DNA from: Gavia stellata
Taxonomy: Eukaryota; Chordata; Aves; Gaviiformes; Gaviidae
DNA: 64,000 nucleotides
Direction of reading: 5' to 3'
Assembly: GCF_030936135.1 (NCBI RefSeq)
Contig: NC_082595.1
Span: 74,124,135 to 74,188,134 of the forward strand
Part shown: piece by piece, positions 39,801-54,800 of the stretch
How positions within the stretch are numbered: position 1 is the stretch's first letter
Layout of the letters: each line of letters opens with the position of its first letter
Position numbers and translations under genes: made by a program
The notes under the pieces: generated by a model
The model's database searches: none
What the model saw: only the letters and a program-made list of their open reading frames with translations
What the model was told of the DNA's origin: nothing

Positions 39801-42800
39801 CTGCAGTTCTCACAGGTTTCTGACTCTGAGCTATAGATTTCTCATACCTTAAATGAGTCTGTTCAATAGAAGTAAAAAAACACATAAAAATCACTTGCCA
39901 TGAATTAAAAAAAAAATTGCTGGACTTCTGAATGCTTCTGGTACAGCACTGTGGGTTTCTGAACACACCAGGTGGTTCTCAGTAACTGATGTGACTCATT
40001 GGTCTGTTTAGACAGACCTGTCCTCTGGACTTTTCCTGCCCTGCAGAGGCAGAATCAGTAGCTCACAGCAGTCTGAACCTTGGCTTTCAGCTCTTAGCAG
40101 CATTAATGCCCACCATTATATGGGGTTGTGCTGTGGAGGGAAAGCAAGTCTGTGAAGTGGTGACCCTGCTGCCCAGGCGAACTGAACTCCTGTAGAATGT
40201 TTACAGCAGACTCATATAGTTTAGGTGTGCAAGGATCAGTCACACAATAGCCTGTCTGCTTCTAGGGTAGAATATCTGTCATTGTTGAAGAGCTTGAATA
40301 GTTGGATGAACGTTTCAGGAGGGGGGGAGGGGGCGGCAGGGAAGAAATATGTGGAAAATAATTAACAATGGTTACTGTCCTCTCAGGGAAAATAAAAGAT
40401 GAGTATTTTCATTAGTAACACAGATAATGCTTAGTGTAGTAGTTAAACTTTTTAATTTTTAACTTTTTCTACTTATGTCTTCAAACTTTAAGCCTCAACC
40501 CTACAATTAGGTCTGTATTCTGTACTCTTTGTGTTGCATGAAGTCTTCTCCTGAAGTCTTGCCAGGGCTGTGTGTGGCATCACATGGGTTTTGGTCATGC
40601 AGTTGCAGTATGCAGTTCCCAACTGAGTCTCAAAAACTAGGTGATAGCTTGTAGAAGGTTGTTGTTGGCTGCCTAGCAAGAGTCTGTAGGTAATAGCTGA
40701 TGTAGTAAATCAAAGATCCTATCAGTAGATGTGGCATAGAGATGCTAGTGGAAAGCTTGCTGCCCTACTGTTTATGATTTAAGTACTTCTCTTAATTTCA
40801 CGTACTCTCCTGTGCAAGTCCACACCTTCCTAATGTACAGGACACAAAGCTGTATTTTGTTCTTCTTCCCTAAGACAGTCTAATGTCTTATTTCTGCTAT
40901 GATGTAAGGTGCAGTTGCTTGCAGAAGACTATTATTCTTCAGTGTAAACTAATGTCTATCCTTGCCTTCTTTCCTACTGTTGAAGAGGTCTTAATGCACG
41001 CCTGAATGCACTCTTCTGCTGTCTAGGTCTGTAGAGGCTCCAGGAGGTGTGGTGTAGCATGCTGATGAAACTCTAACCTCCGAGATGACTAGAGTATCTG
41101 TTTCTGGTGATACCCCTTTTTGCTGATGTGACTGGGTTCAGTGTGCTTGATGTATTACCAGTAAGTGAAGAATTCAATAATACTTACTCATCTAACCCAG
41201 AGGTAGTGAACTGTCACCATTAACTTGAAAACCCACAAGCAGCAAAGTCATGTGATGTTGTGCACCCCAAGTTCATCTGGGATAAAGATGGAGAAAGGTT
41301 GGTGCATAGCTCAGGACAGAATTGTTGGAAGGCTGGTACTGTTGGACGAAAGAGACATACTAGTATTGTTGTCAGCATGTACTAATATAATCTCAGGTTT
41401 TGGATGTTTTTTTGGTTTAAGTGTGGAATGTAAGCACTGAACTTGCTGTTTGTCACAATCATGGCCTGCAGTCTGGTGGGCTGAGAGCTTGGCCATGCTG
41501 CAAACTTTTTTGTCTTATTTGTAGCACCTAACACCTTCCTTTTCTCTCTTTTACAGACTTGATCCAAGCAACTAATGAAACAAATGTGAATATTCCTCAG
41601 ATGGCTGATACGCTTTTTGAGCGAGCAACAAATAGTAGCTGGGTGGTCGTATTCAAAGCCTTAGTTACCACACATCATCTGATGGTTCATGGCAATGAGG
41701 TAAGTGTAATCAGCTTTCTGTCGAGTCCACATTGCCACTGAGCAGACTCCAAGCCAAAAACATTAGTAGTGCAAAGGCATCTCTCCTGAACCAGTAAGGA
41801 CCTGAAGACAAAGGACAAGAATGATTCTTGATGAGGAGCAATCTTACCTTTAGCAACATAGTTGGAGGCATGTCGATTATCTGTCTCTTCATTTGCAAAA
41901 CCGTAGCGTAAGAACAAGCAGCAGCTTGTTCCGGGATGTTGACAAATTATGTGCTATCTGAAAACAGAGCTATGCAGGATTAAAGACTACCTGGGACTTT
42001 CTGACTAGAGTCAAAGTTGATGTTCTGGCACATGTGTACTGCCATCCAAATAGCTGCCTTCTCTACACATGAGCATTAAAATCTTCCTAGAGCTGTAAAT
42101 TCAACTTGATAGCCTTTTGGATTGTGTCTTCCTTGCCCTTGCTTTTTATTGACCTGTATAGACTGGTATGTCTATATAAAAACAAAAAACATACTTAAAT
42201 ATCTTTAGTATGACTATGAAACAATTTCTCCCTGGCTGTATATAAAGTGTTTTCATGCAATGAAGTTCTCCAATGTCACAGCGTAAATTTTTACTTGTGT
42301 CCTATTTTTCTGTTCCAAGTTTTGGCCAATATTCTGATTTGCTTTCTGTGACTGTTTTGGTCTGTTAGTCCCTGTACTTGATGTGGGGGCTGCCTGTTAT
42401 GAAAACAGGCCCTCGGCTTGGCTGAAACTGGGGACTGCTGGATTGAAAAGTCTGGGACTAGCCTGGATGTGTTGCTTTGTAAGCAGATAAATCTTGTGCT
42501 TCCCCAAATCTCTTTGAGAATTAAACATGTTTATTGCTCCTTCCACAATCTGATTTGTATTTTACACAGAATCTATTTTTATGTATACAGTAGGATATTT
42601 AATTACATTTAGCCTGAATGTATACTAATCTGAATGGATGAAAAAGGTTTTGAGAAAGGTATTGCAGACTAAGACAAAAAATCTGGGTTTTCATGTGTGC
42701 ATGCTGGAACTAGACTGGTAATCTTCCTGCTAGGAGGTACAAAGCCTTCAGATACAGCCTGTGATAAGAAAATAACTTTGTGTTGCAGAGATTTATTCAG

Positions 42801-45800
42801 TACCTGGCATCTAGAAACACATTGTTCAATCTCAGCAATTTTCTGGACAAAAGTGGATCTCATGGTAAGCCTACTCATGTCTATAATCTTAACAAGATTC
42901 TAAATAAGATACTATTGTTAATTTGTTCCTTCATTCATAAGATGCAAATAAAATAAAAATGTGCTACTGAAGCCTTTTTTTAAGTACTTAATGAATACAG
43001 GAGCTCAAGTGAACTGCTGGATGACTTCAAAACAGGGATTCTCAGTTCGTGCAAAACTTTTACTCAAAACGTGCAAATGTACAATTCCCTTAGAGCTGGT
43101 TGAAATCAGGACAGGGTCAGCAATCTCCTTAACTGTTATGGAAGTTAAGGATGAAATGGATAGCTTTGCATTTAGGTTTTTTGGTTTTTTACTCAGTCTT
43201 AAATGGTAATTTCGTTGCTTGGGGACACTGCACTTTTTTTCTATAAGTGTTTATTTGGGGGGGAGGCACCAAAAGAACTAGCTGGCTTTGGTTTGAGTGT
43301 TGAATTTAGAAAGGTCTAGGCAGAAATTAAGGAGTTTTCTAAAGCTTACAAAGTCTGCTTTTCTACTTTGATTCTGGAATTATTAGTGAATTTTTCTGTT
43401 CCTTCACTTAACAGAGGAAAAGCTTGTTTTATGGTAGGTCTGCTGGAGAAGACAGAAAACTAATAATTCTGCAGCTGTCAGAATATTTGTTGACTGTATG
43501 CACAATGCAGGAATACTACAATAATGGGCAACATCAAAGCAATGCCATGTTACTCCATCTCTGGATGGAGACGTGACACCGAGACTTGAGCATCTTTTAG
43601 AAATGGTAACACAGGGCAGGAACATAGCCAAACAAATATGTGTTTGTCTAAACAAAACATGCTATGCATTGTTCAAAGATACTGGTATTTGGCAACAATG
43701 AATTCTGTTAAATGCATGCTTTTGTGTTCTTTGCCACTTTCTTTAAACTTAAATTGCCATTTCATAGATAATACAACAATGTGTCATAGATAATGAGGCA
43801 TCGGAGTTGGTAGCATTAAGCCTGCGTTGGCAGAGATACTTAATGTTGAGAGATATTAAGGAAAAATAGTCAGTGACAAAGTTGAGGGGTGTGGATTTTA
43901 ACAAAGGTAGCAAAAAGGGGCTTGTACTGAAAAGGAGGATGAGTTGCCTTTTGCACACATTTCTGTAACTTAGAGGAAGAAACTTTGAAAGAAATACCTG
44001 AAGGATAGACTATAATGCTAACTGTTCAGAAGTGTTATAGGCTTGAAGGTCACTGAAGTTTGAGGCTGCTTGTACAGTATCATCTGCCTTGAAGATCTCT
44101 GGTGTAAGAGTTCAAAGAAGACACTAATCTCTGAATGCCATCATGATATCTTTGATCTGATAAACCTAGTCAGGGGAATTTTGAAGGTCGATGTAAGAGT
44201 TGGAGGGACGGAGGTAGGTAAAATAGTGGGAATGTTTAAGCTGAAATAGATCTTTATCCTGGAAGTCATGTACCAGTTAAGTATTCATAATTAAAAGTTA
44301 ACTTTTTGTCAAATTGACATTTTTCCCCATTAATAGCAGGGTCACTAATTTTGCCATCAAATAATGTTACCACATAACTGTGTAGGAGCCACTAGCAGGT
44401 TTCCCCGGGACCCACACCACTGGTGCACTGGATGAATCTGTTGGAAGCAGAGGACAGTGGTAGATTTTTTTTTTGGTGCAGCACTACTGCTTTTTCTTCA
44501 GAAGCTGGAAGATGTCTTGTGATGGCTGTTCTGTATGTGGAGTTGTATAATACAACAGAGATCATATAACCTTAGGGTCTATTGACTGTATATTACATTT
44601 ACTAAAGAACCTCCAAACAAGCATGAAAATTAAATGTAAAACATGTAACTGTTTTTTGCAGGTTATGACATGTCCACCTTTATAAGGCGTTATAGTAGAT
44701 ACTTGAATGAAAAAGCATTTTCCTACAGACAAATGGCATTTGACTTTGCAAGAGTGAAGAAAGGGTAAGCATAGTTTAGATACCTAAACTGATACGGTTG
44801 CCTGACCGATGAAAATCTTGTTTGTGGCATTACGCTTAATTCTAGTGTCTCAGTGACTTAGCTCTTACGTTCTTTGTTTAGCCACAATGAAACACCAAAA
44901 TGGTTGGATTTCTTAAGTGTTTGTAATGGGTTAAAAATTGCACAAGGAGGAGAGGGAAGACTGTGGGCAGTAAGGCAAATAATGAAGACTAAAGTAAGAT
45001 GCCTTGCAGAACTGGGAGCTTTTAGTGCTAGGTGTTAAATCTGACTTTTATTAAATTGTGCTGCAGCAAAACTGTGTTTAGGATTTGGAGAAACTCTCTG
45101 AAACTATATTTAAGATGTTTCATTACTCTCCAGACCCTTTCCATAAGAAAGATTACGGATTACAAAGAAAAACTGAAGTGAACACCTGAAGTACTTAGCA
45201 GGCAACACAGCAAACAGCTATAAACTGAACACAATAAGGTTGTAAACTGCTGGTTTTATTTCCCACAAGGACTGTGTTTAAAAAAAAAAGTTAATCCAGC
45301 CTGGAGTAGTATGTTGGTGTTTATCAGAACATTTTTTTGGTCTCTGACTCCTCTAACTGGAACTTTAATGGATCTAGATTCTCTCTTGAAGCACAGACAA
45401 CATAGCAAGTGGCTTAACACCCACTGAAGGTGCAACTTAATTGATTGCATGCTAAAGATGCTCCTGCTAATCATGAGTTGTGTACAGGATTGTTCTGGCA
45501 GTTTTGGTATGTCCTGCAGCTTGGGATTCTGAGCTGTTAATGCAGGCATGATTGCGACTTTTTCCTCTCCTGCTTCTCAAACTGTCATGTAGCTGGATGC
45601 CATTCCCACAGTGGGGACCAAAGTAGTTATCTCTTGAATGTATCTGGAATACGAATCGTTAAGAAGTTTTTGACATGAAGACTAGTAGCTAGTTGGATTG
45701 ATATTTCAGGCAGGCTTTGATCCAGGCTGCTGTAGTGCTAGCATCTTAAGTTCCCTTTTTCACCTAGTGCCTTCACCTTCAAACACTTCATGTTAAATAA

Positions 45801-48800
45801 ATATAAGTTTGAGTTGCTGGGAATCCTCCTATTCCTGCCTTGCTATATGTTCCTGGAAAGGCTTTCTGTGTGTGTTATTTCTGGTGCTCAAAACAAGGTG
45901 CTGCCTCAGAGTATAGCACAAAATAAGTAAAAATGGTGGTATGCATTCCTGGAGAGGAGATGCTATACCTGTCAGTGGCCAGAACGGGGCAATACATAAT
46001 GGTGGGTGTGCACGTTTGTGATATTCGGAGGTAAAAATGGGCATGTATGAAGACTGCTATAGGGGTGACGATTAAGGAATGCTACACATCCATGACTGCT
46101 GCGTGATCCTGTTGGAGTAATGGTTCAGGACTGACAAGGCAGGTCAAAGTCAGTGGAAGGGTTATGAAGGAGTAATGGAATTAATTAGTACCCAGGAATA
46201 CTGAGGAAAGAGTACCCAGGAATATTGAGGAAAGAAGCTCTAAGCAAAGATTGCCCTGATTTAAATCGTCACGGAATTGGCATGCATATATTGTGGCACT
46301 TGTTTGGAAAAAACCCAACCTATAGAGTGTTTTGTCTTCAGTGACCACAGATATGTCATTAAAAAGTACTCTTCGCAATGAGTTGTTGTTAGTTATGAAT
46401 AACAAACTTAACGCACAAAGACTGTTGGTTCTCTAAGTACTTCTGCGACAGTATTTCTTTTAAAGTTATTTAAACTCTCAGTGTTGTCTTTCCATAAAGA
46501 GATCAATCTCTTGCATTCATCACTCTAACACAAACCCCTTCTTCACCTGCTGTCAGGGAGGGTGGCTGGATGAAGTAGTTTCCATGCTAGCTGTTGTGAT
46601 GTTGTGAGAAGCAGGAGAATCAGACAGTGCTCCAAATGTTTGAAAAGGGTTATAGCAGCTTTAAGCTTAAATTTAGACAACAAGTCAGTTTGGGGAGAGG
46701 GGAAACATCATGGCTTCTAATTTGTATTCCCTCTTGCAGAGCTGATGGTGTAATGAGAACAATGGCTCCTGAAAAGCTACTGAAGAGTATGCCAATATTA
46801 CAGGAACAAATTGATGCACTACTTGAATTCGATGTATGTATTGAAGCTGACCCAGCATTAACACTGGGCAGTGACTTATAAATGCTGCATTGTAATTAAA
46901 ACATTTCACCTTGTAGGTAATGCTTTACGGATTATCCCATTATGTGGGCAAAAAAATCCTCTTTTCAGTATCCCACTGATGTAGAGTGTGGTGAAGGATG
47001 GCTCTTTCCTGTATATACCAAATGCGCAGATTCTACTTTTTTTTGTTTGTAGCGGGGGTAGGGGAACAGCATAGGAAATAAGGGATCTTGAGGAATGCTG
47101 ACTTGGAGCTGGGAGTTTCATCTTCTGCATCAGTGAGGGGAAGAAATGGACAAAGCAAGGAGACTGAAGAATCTTCTTTCTGTCTCTTGGCAATCAACTT
47201 CTTTTTGGGGGGAGAGAAAAAGCCATTAAGATATCACATGTACATTGTTTAGCTTCCTCAAAACCTTCATCTGTTTTTTACTGTAAGATGGATTGGATAA
47301 GCTTTAATCTAGACTATTCATAGAAATGAGTGTCTACAATATATTTATAATGTAATAATGTTATGAATGTTGGTGGGATTATTTATCTGCCTTGAGGATA
47401 AAAACAGGAGTCAGTTGTCGTAGGAGGCACAGTCTAATGTTGCAAAGAGGTCTTTGAAGGAATCCATCTTTAAGTTCTTCTGTTCTTGGTGGGCAGAAGG
47501 ACACACTCCCAGCTGAAAGGCAGGACCCACCACAGCTTTCAGAGGAGAGCCTTAGAAATACATGTCTCACTAATGTGTTTTCGTTACTTAAATAACATAG
47601 GAATTGTGATAATGGTCTTGGAAGAGGAGATATTTTTTAATAAAACAAAGATCTTTTAATAAATAAACATTTATTTTCTGCCCAAGTTAATGTGAGAAAT
47701 GGAAGGGTCTTGATATCATTAACCCAACGTATTACCTAGTAGACTACTGAGGTTTTGTTCAGCTCTGCTGTGAACTGACATCTTTTGTCCAGTTTCATTA
47801 AAGCTTTGTTAATAGCACCCCTGCTTTCCGCCTCTGTGATAGGTGAAGGATTCAAGACTAAGATGTGTACTGTTGATGGAAATACTCCTGTGCTGTAGTG
47901 GATTGTTTTGGAGTGGTGAAGAAAGCAATCCTTGATCTGCTAACCAAAACCTTTGTTTGGTTTCTTGGTGTGAAATCTTGTATTCAGTGCTTGATTCTAT
48001 AACAGTATCAGATACCTGGTGCAAGCTAAAACTTCTGATTGCATTCAGTAAATCTGTTGTAAATAACTGGTATTTTATTTGTAGGTTCATCCAAATGAAC
48101 TGACAAATGGTGTCATAAATGCTGCATTCATGCTTCTATTTAAAGATCTTATCAAACTTTTTGCTTGCTACAATGATGGGGTTATTAACTTACTAGGTAA
48201 GTAACACAGCGTCTATATCTCACATACCATAAGCAAGTGAAAAACAAGTTTCAGATCTGCTTCAGGTTTTTTACTTAATTTTCATTGAAACTTTAATAAT
48301 TTTTTCTTGACTACTCTATTCTGAAGTGAGAGAAAACTTTAAGCCATAACCTCTTACATAAGTGTTCATCTGAGGCTGGATTGTCATGTGCCCTTAAAAT
48401 TGTGCAGAAGTCTACTTAAAGGTACTGAGCATTTCTGTGCCTAAAGAAATGTGAGCTTCCATAATATGTCCTGCAAGGTTAGCAAAGCAACTTTTGCTAT
48501 TTGATTGTGTTTTTAAGATGCCCAGATTCTTCTGTTATATATGCTATGTGATAGCCTTATATGAAGTAATATGCTCCTGAATAACATTCCTGATCTGTCT
48601 GAAAGTGTGACTGCCAAAGCTGGATCCCCTCCAAAACCCTACCTACCGTCAGCCTATGAAGTCTATCGGAGGCTGTGAGCATGTTCTAAAGCTCAGACAG
48701 CTTGGCGTGATCACAAGTATAACACACCTTAAACTGTCCCTGCAAAAGGCTTTGTTAATGAAGTCTAAAACCAGGAGTTGCCATAAACTGCAGGAAACAT

Positions 48801-51800
48801 AACTGACCCTGTAGAAAATGAGCTTCAACTATTAAAACTTGTGAGCACTTCAGCTGGTCTATAAAGACAGCTAAAAGCTGAGATTGCTTGGCCAGCATGA
48901 CTGACCTAAAACTGTGGCTGCAACTACAACAGGAAGAAACAGAGGTTGCAGAGATTGAACAGGTAAAAAGATGTTCCTGAGCTGTAAAGCTCTGACAATT
49001 TCTTTGTATTCATGTTGCAATGCTTTCTGATGGTTTCATAGAAGTTAAGACCCAGGTGTTTTGACTGAAACTATAGGCATGGGAAGCTTGTGGAGCAGTT
49101 ACAAATTTGTTGGGCATAACAACTGGATTGAGATTTCTCTGTCTACTGCTTACTTAAAGCGTAAGTTCAGGTTGAAATATGTGGCAGTTGTGCTTGATGA
49201 TGGACATGAACCAACTTTAGAGAGCTACTCAAGTGGAGAAAGTACTGTTCTTTGGAGTGGAGACAACTTGGGAGAGGACATATATTAATATATAAGTTTA
49301 TCCTTAATGACTTTGAATTTTAACTTTGGTAGCTACTTCACCTGCTTACTTTTTATCTTAAAAACCTGATTTGCATCACACACAATGCTATGGCTGGTTG
49401 GGGTGCAATTTTCCAGTCTATATAATTCCTTAGCAGCTCAGCAAGCCCAGCTTCTAAATTCTACTAAGGACTAGGAACAGCACTAGATTAGTGTCCAAGT
49501 AGAAAAATGTTAATGGAGTGCAATATTCTTGAAACGTTATTTTCCTGAAAGTTAGAGTTGCTGATGAATGCAGACCTAATGTAAGATATTTTAACTGAAA
49601 TTTGCCAAATTGTTTCTCTAGAGAAATTCTTTGAAATGAAAAAGGGACAATGTAAAGATGCTCTCGAAATCTACAAACGATTTCTTACTCGAATGACCAG
49701 AGTATCAGAGTTTCTTAAAGTTGCAGAGGTAAGTGACTTCTAGTCTTCTGGAGTCTGGCACTTGAGTACTTTGTGAATTATTTTAGCACATATATAAAAT
49801 ATTAATTGCACTTGTTAGGCATCTGACTCACTGTGTATAAATACGAGGCGGTATAGAAATTCCTGGCTCTGCTTGTTCAGCTTTTCTTGAACTAGTTAAG
49901 CCCTGCCTAGGACTTCCACACGTCTCTACTGTGCCACCAGGCTCAACTTTCCTGGTAACATAAAAGGTGACATGACTTCAACTGTACCAATATTTCTTGG
50001 AAATGCTGTAATAAATGCATGTTTCTAGGACAGGGTTGAATGTTAGAGGAAGGTACAGCAGCTAGGAATAAAAGCATAATGATTTTGTAAGTCTGCTTTT
50101 CAAATCTGCAGCCAACTACAAGTTAACCGGAATGTGAGATTTTCCTGGTTTTGATCCTTGTTATCATACTCTTCTGTGGATAATACTAATATTACACGGT
50201 TAATTAACTCTTTTGCTGGACACTCATTCGTGGTAGTTGGCTCCTTGGCACAAGATGCACATTTTCCATGTTTCATGCTTCATTATAATGGACAGCAGTA
50301 ATGAGCTGAATGAAAAGTTTGTTTCTTTGCTAATTTACTTAACTATTTATGTAGGAGCCTGCGAGACTCCCAAATGGCATGTAATGTCTGACATAAATGT
50401 TGAACTTGAGGAGTGAAGTACTTTAGATACCTTTAGGTCAGCTTTGCAGGACAGGGATTATAGTCACTATACTTCACGATTACTGGGTGCAGTGGAGCTT
50501 ATTCTTCTGCAAAAGCTAAACCAAGAGGCACTTTGAAGAGCCACAGTGAAGCAACAGGACAACTAATAGAAGATTGCAGACTCAGGCCTCATCTTGCTGT
50601 ATTTGAAATGCTAGGAGAGAAGGGCGAAACAACAAAGGGACTTGAGCTTTAGTGGGTTTTTTAAATGGATATTGAATTTGTAAAAAAAGACTGCTGTAGG
50701 TTGTTGAAGGTAACTGCTGGAAAGACAGGCATCTGCACTTGCTGACTTCCTAGTCTTTTTCTAAAGATGAAGTGCATTATAGTTTGAAGAGCGTACCACA
50801 GTTCTAGTCAAAATTAATGCCTGCTGCAGTGGAATAATGCACTTACATTTGACTTCTTTTATATCCACAGCAAGTTGGAATTGACAAAGGCGATATCCCT
50901 GACCTTACACAGGTAAGCTTCTCTTGTAGTCTTTTTGGATCTGTGTAATAACTAAAAGTTCTGTAATTAGGAATCACACCAGGAATGTAAATGTTGGTAG
51001 GAAGTCATACCATCTAACATTTTAAAGCCCTCCCAACTTGCAAATAAGAACTGCCCAAAGCTATTTTTGAAGACTGATATAGCTAAAGTAGTGTCTTTCA
51101 TGATGACTTCTGACCTATAGTTGAAAGGTAGACTGTTTTGCTCTTTCCTTGCTAAAAGATTTTTGCAGCTTGTAGCTCAAGTTCATTTTTTATGACAGAC
51201 CGCTTAGTGGCGTGACTTGCTTCATAGGCTCTCCCTGACACAGTCTTGGTCCAGAGATGAAATTCAGAGCAGTACTAGCACTGATGTCTTGGTCTAGGTG
51301 CAGTGATTTTGAAACTTAAATGCAGAAGTTATGATTTGATTGCTGAACTTCCTTGTCAGTATGCATCAAAACTTTTAACATCAAAACGTACTTATGCTGT
51401 ATCTGCTTAAATTCTATTGTGCTGGTCCATTTTCAATATCAGATTGGCCTGGGTGCCTGGCTTTGTGTTTAATGTGAAAAGGATATTTACCTGGAGGAAG
51501 AGATCTATGCTGAAGAGTTCACTCGTGGCAGTTTTGATGCCAGTAAAACTGGAACAGAAGAGCAGGCCAAACTGCTCAACAGTTGTAAACCCTAAGTGTT
51601 CATAACTTGTGAACGTGTAGTTTTTGAAGACCTCTTGAAAGCCTGGTTTAAATCAGCATCAGAATAGTGGTTCTCCTGGTTAAAAAGCCATTTAAAAAGT
51701 CTGAAAGTGAGACAAAATGTGAAGGTGGAGAGTTTTAAGCTTTATGGGTTTCACATGCTGCAAGGCTATGAAGTCTGGCCACTCTTTCAGCACAGGAAAG

Positions 51801-54800
51801 CTTAGATTTCTAGAAGTGTGTGGAATACCAAACCCAATTCTGAAATAGCTCAAGTAGTATGTTGACCTAATGGTACCTCAGGGGCTCTTTTTTAACAAGG
51901 TCCAGTCAGTCATGAACTAAGTCTTTGAACCAGAAGAACTTACCTTAAGCTCAGTTGATGAAATATGCTTTATAAATTCCTGTAGCACTTCTATCTGCTT
52001 CTGCTTGTGTTGTGTCAGCCTGCTGGAAAGGCTGCCTGCTGGGACTGTGCAAGCCCTGTTCTGCATCATCAGTCAGTGCTGCACTTAATTGCTCAGTGGC
52101 ACCTTAGTTACTGCTACTGGAGGGTCCCTTTCACCTCATGAACCAATGCTTTAAAATAGAATATTCATTTGGAAGGAAGGCATCTACAACAATCATCTAG
52201 TCCAACTGCCTGACCATTTCAGTAGTTTTCTCAAGTAGTCCCTCATAGCTGTATTCTCCCAAAGGCTGCTTGGGACTCACTTGCTAAGGCTGATCTGCAA
52301 CATGCTGTAGATTGTGTATAAGACCTAAGCAGTGTAGTTCAGTGAGAAATAAGTAAAAGGTCAATAATAAAACTGAATTTCAGCTAATAAGTAATATACA
52401 ATTCTATATAATATCAATGGTATACCTAAATTCCTAAAGCAAGCCACGGCAATAGTTAGTAGCATTCCACAAGAAGTTGGCTGTGTTGACATTTGATGTG
52501 TGTACATACTCTATAAATCCAAGCAAGTGGTCACAGTACTGAAACACAAGTTGATAGCTGTCATCTTCGGACTTTCTAGTTTGGCTGGAAGGTTTTGGAG
52601 GCTGAGGAGGCATCTTGGCAGCTAAAGAGCTTGGCTCATTTTTATTTGTTAGCAGTTCTTAAAGTATGGCAGTTTTGCCCCAGATAGGTAGTGGGGAACC
52701 CATATCTAAGGTTCCACCATGATGCTGACTGATAGATTAGTCTAATGTTGAAGCAGTATCTAGAAGAAATTAAGCAATGTTCATGTTGCAAATTGGATAC
52801 CAGACAATATTTAATTTCCAGATTTTTGCATCTGGGTAGAAATTTTCTGAAGCTTCCTCTGTGAATTCTGTTTGATAGATGAGTTTCATATTACCTTGTT
52901 GGCTTTGAAGGTATCTGTGAATAATATATTGGAAAGCTATTTAAAGTGTATAGGGGTAACTGGAACAGGAAATAATGGATTTTTTTTTTGAAACATAGCT
53001 TTCTGCTTACATGTTTAAGTATGCACAACTTGTATCTTATGCTAATGCCTTTTTGAATATGTAGAAGTCTGAATCTTTTTTTTTTTTAAGCAAATGAGGT
53101 CCTTTGCTCATCTTTTTCTTGCTGCTGGAGAAGTCTTGTAACTAAGTCACTTGTGTTTAACCAAATTCTTTCTTGCGCTCAAATTAGTTGAAAATTAATA
53201 AATATGCCTATAAAAGCAGCAATGGTTAAGATGTTTCTGCATTGCGTATGTATGTGGGACATATTTAAATTCAAGCCATCATTTAAGGATTTTTTCAGCA
53301 TTTTAAATTTCTGCATGTATTAAGTTACCTTCCTGCTCAGTTTTAATGTCAAAATGAATTTACAGACACCGTAAGTACACTTAGCTGTGCATTGGTACTA
53401 GCAGGTACTAAGCATCCTGAAACAGCTGATTTAGCCAGCCAGCTGGTTTTCAGCATACTGTACATAGGAACAGTGGATGGTCTGTTTTCAGGCATCGCAA
53501 ACTGACTTTTTTGATGCATATGTATACCCTGAAATTACAGACATTATTTATGAAAAACACTGTAGGTATTGCTGTCAGGAATTGTGCTTGATCTGAATGA
53601 GACTGATAAAGAGAATTTCCCTTTTAAGACTGTACCACTGATGAACCAGTAACCCTGATGAAATACTTGACCATTATATGCTACTGTATCTCTCAAGGGT
53701 TTCCTCCTTGCTTGTTGATCTTGTAGGAGTTTACTTATCTGGACTTTGTTTTCATACTGGAGTAGCTAAGCACACTGTCGTTTGCATTTACAACTACTTG
53801 TCCTACCATTGTAACAGCAAGTGCACACCTGGGGGTATTGCCTGACCACAAAAAGGTTGCTTAAGATAAAACCTAACATCAAGGAGGCTTGAAAAAGCTT
53901 AGGTTTTGTAGATGTCTAAAATAGTAATCTTTCTGAATTTTGATTTAGCTGCTGGGCTCAGTAACCTGTGCCTAAGTACCATTTGGAGAAGAAACAGCTA
54001 TAAAGCTTTTGTGATGCTGGGAGTCTTGAACAAAAGGTAGCTGCTTTTGGGGCCGTTGGAAAGGACTTTTCATTTGTTTTGTTTAGACTGCAAATATTAT
54101 CTAACCCTCCGGTCATGAAAGAGGTGTTGGAGGTCTGACTAAAAGCAAAACTGAAAGGATGACTTTGAACCTATTACTCTTAAAATTAACCCTGTGGATG
54201 CTGGTGCTGTTAATGTTTAACACTGACTCAAAGCATGACGAGTAGCACATCCTGGATTTAGGCTTCAGGCGCTATTTAGTACAGGTAAATGTTTTCTGTC
54301 TGCAAATTTGGACACAGTATTGTCTTTCAGAAGCTGTCTCTGCCTGAGTATTTCCAGCCTGGAAATCCACTATTTTCACAGTGGTGTAAATAAAATGACA
54401 GCATGAGCATGCACATGGTGGACTTCAGGGAAGTTGGTGCTGGATTTTGAAGTATCGTTAGGTCAACATATTGTGTTTAGAAGTGTATCTTTCTATTTGC
54501 TTTCAAGGCTCCTAGCAGTCTCATGGAGACCCTCGAGCAACATCTAAACTCACTAGAAGGAAAAAAACCTGGCAACAAGTAGGTATATATGTTGTACCAT
54601 GTAACAGTGTGAGACTAGCTGAAGTTTAGGTTTGCCTCCCCCAACCTCCTTTCGTTACTTAGCTTGAAAATCAGCTGTGATCAGACTAGGCTTTTCCTTT
54701 CCCTTACAAAGTCATCTTAATGGCAACTTTTTTTCTTACTGGGGGTGGGGGGAAACAGCACACCGAACAACTGGACACTTTACAAAATGAAGAAAAGTTA

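Larger units (their letters stand above)
21811..41556 (+). other. SNAP91: SNAP91 intron after coding exon 1 (19.7 kb)
   Basis: The intron runs from GTGAGC at 21811 to TTTTACAG at 41556. It contains a palindromic microsatellite (23284-23323), a diverged LTR piece (about 27980-28290), a long CR1 fragment (30426-31320), a short CR1 tail (33045-33224), a perfect hairpin (37522-37558), a poly-C tract near 38899-38910 and a G-rich tract near 40319-40341. The rest is T- and G-rich on the + strand. No alternative coding exon was recognised. Long first introns of this kind often hold enhancers, but none can be named from the sequence alone. Confidence 0.85.
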
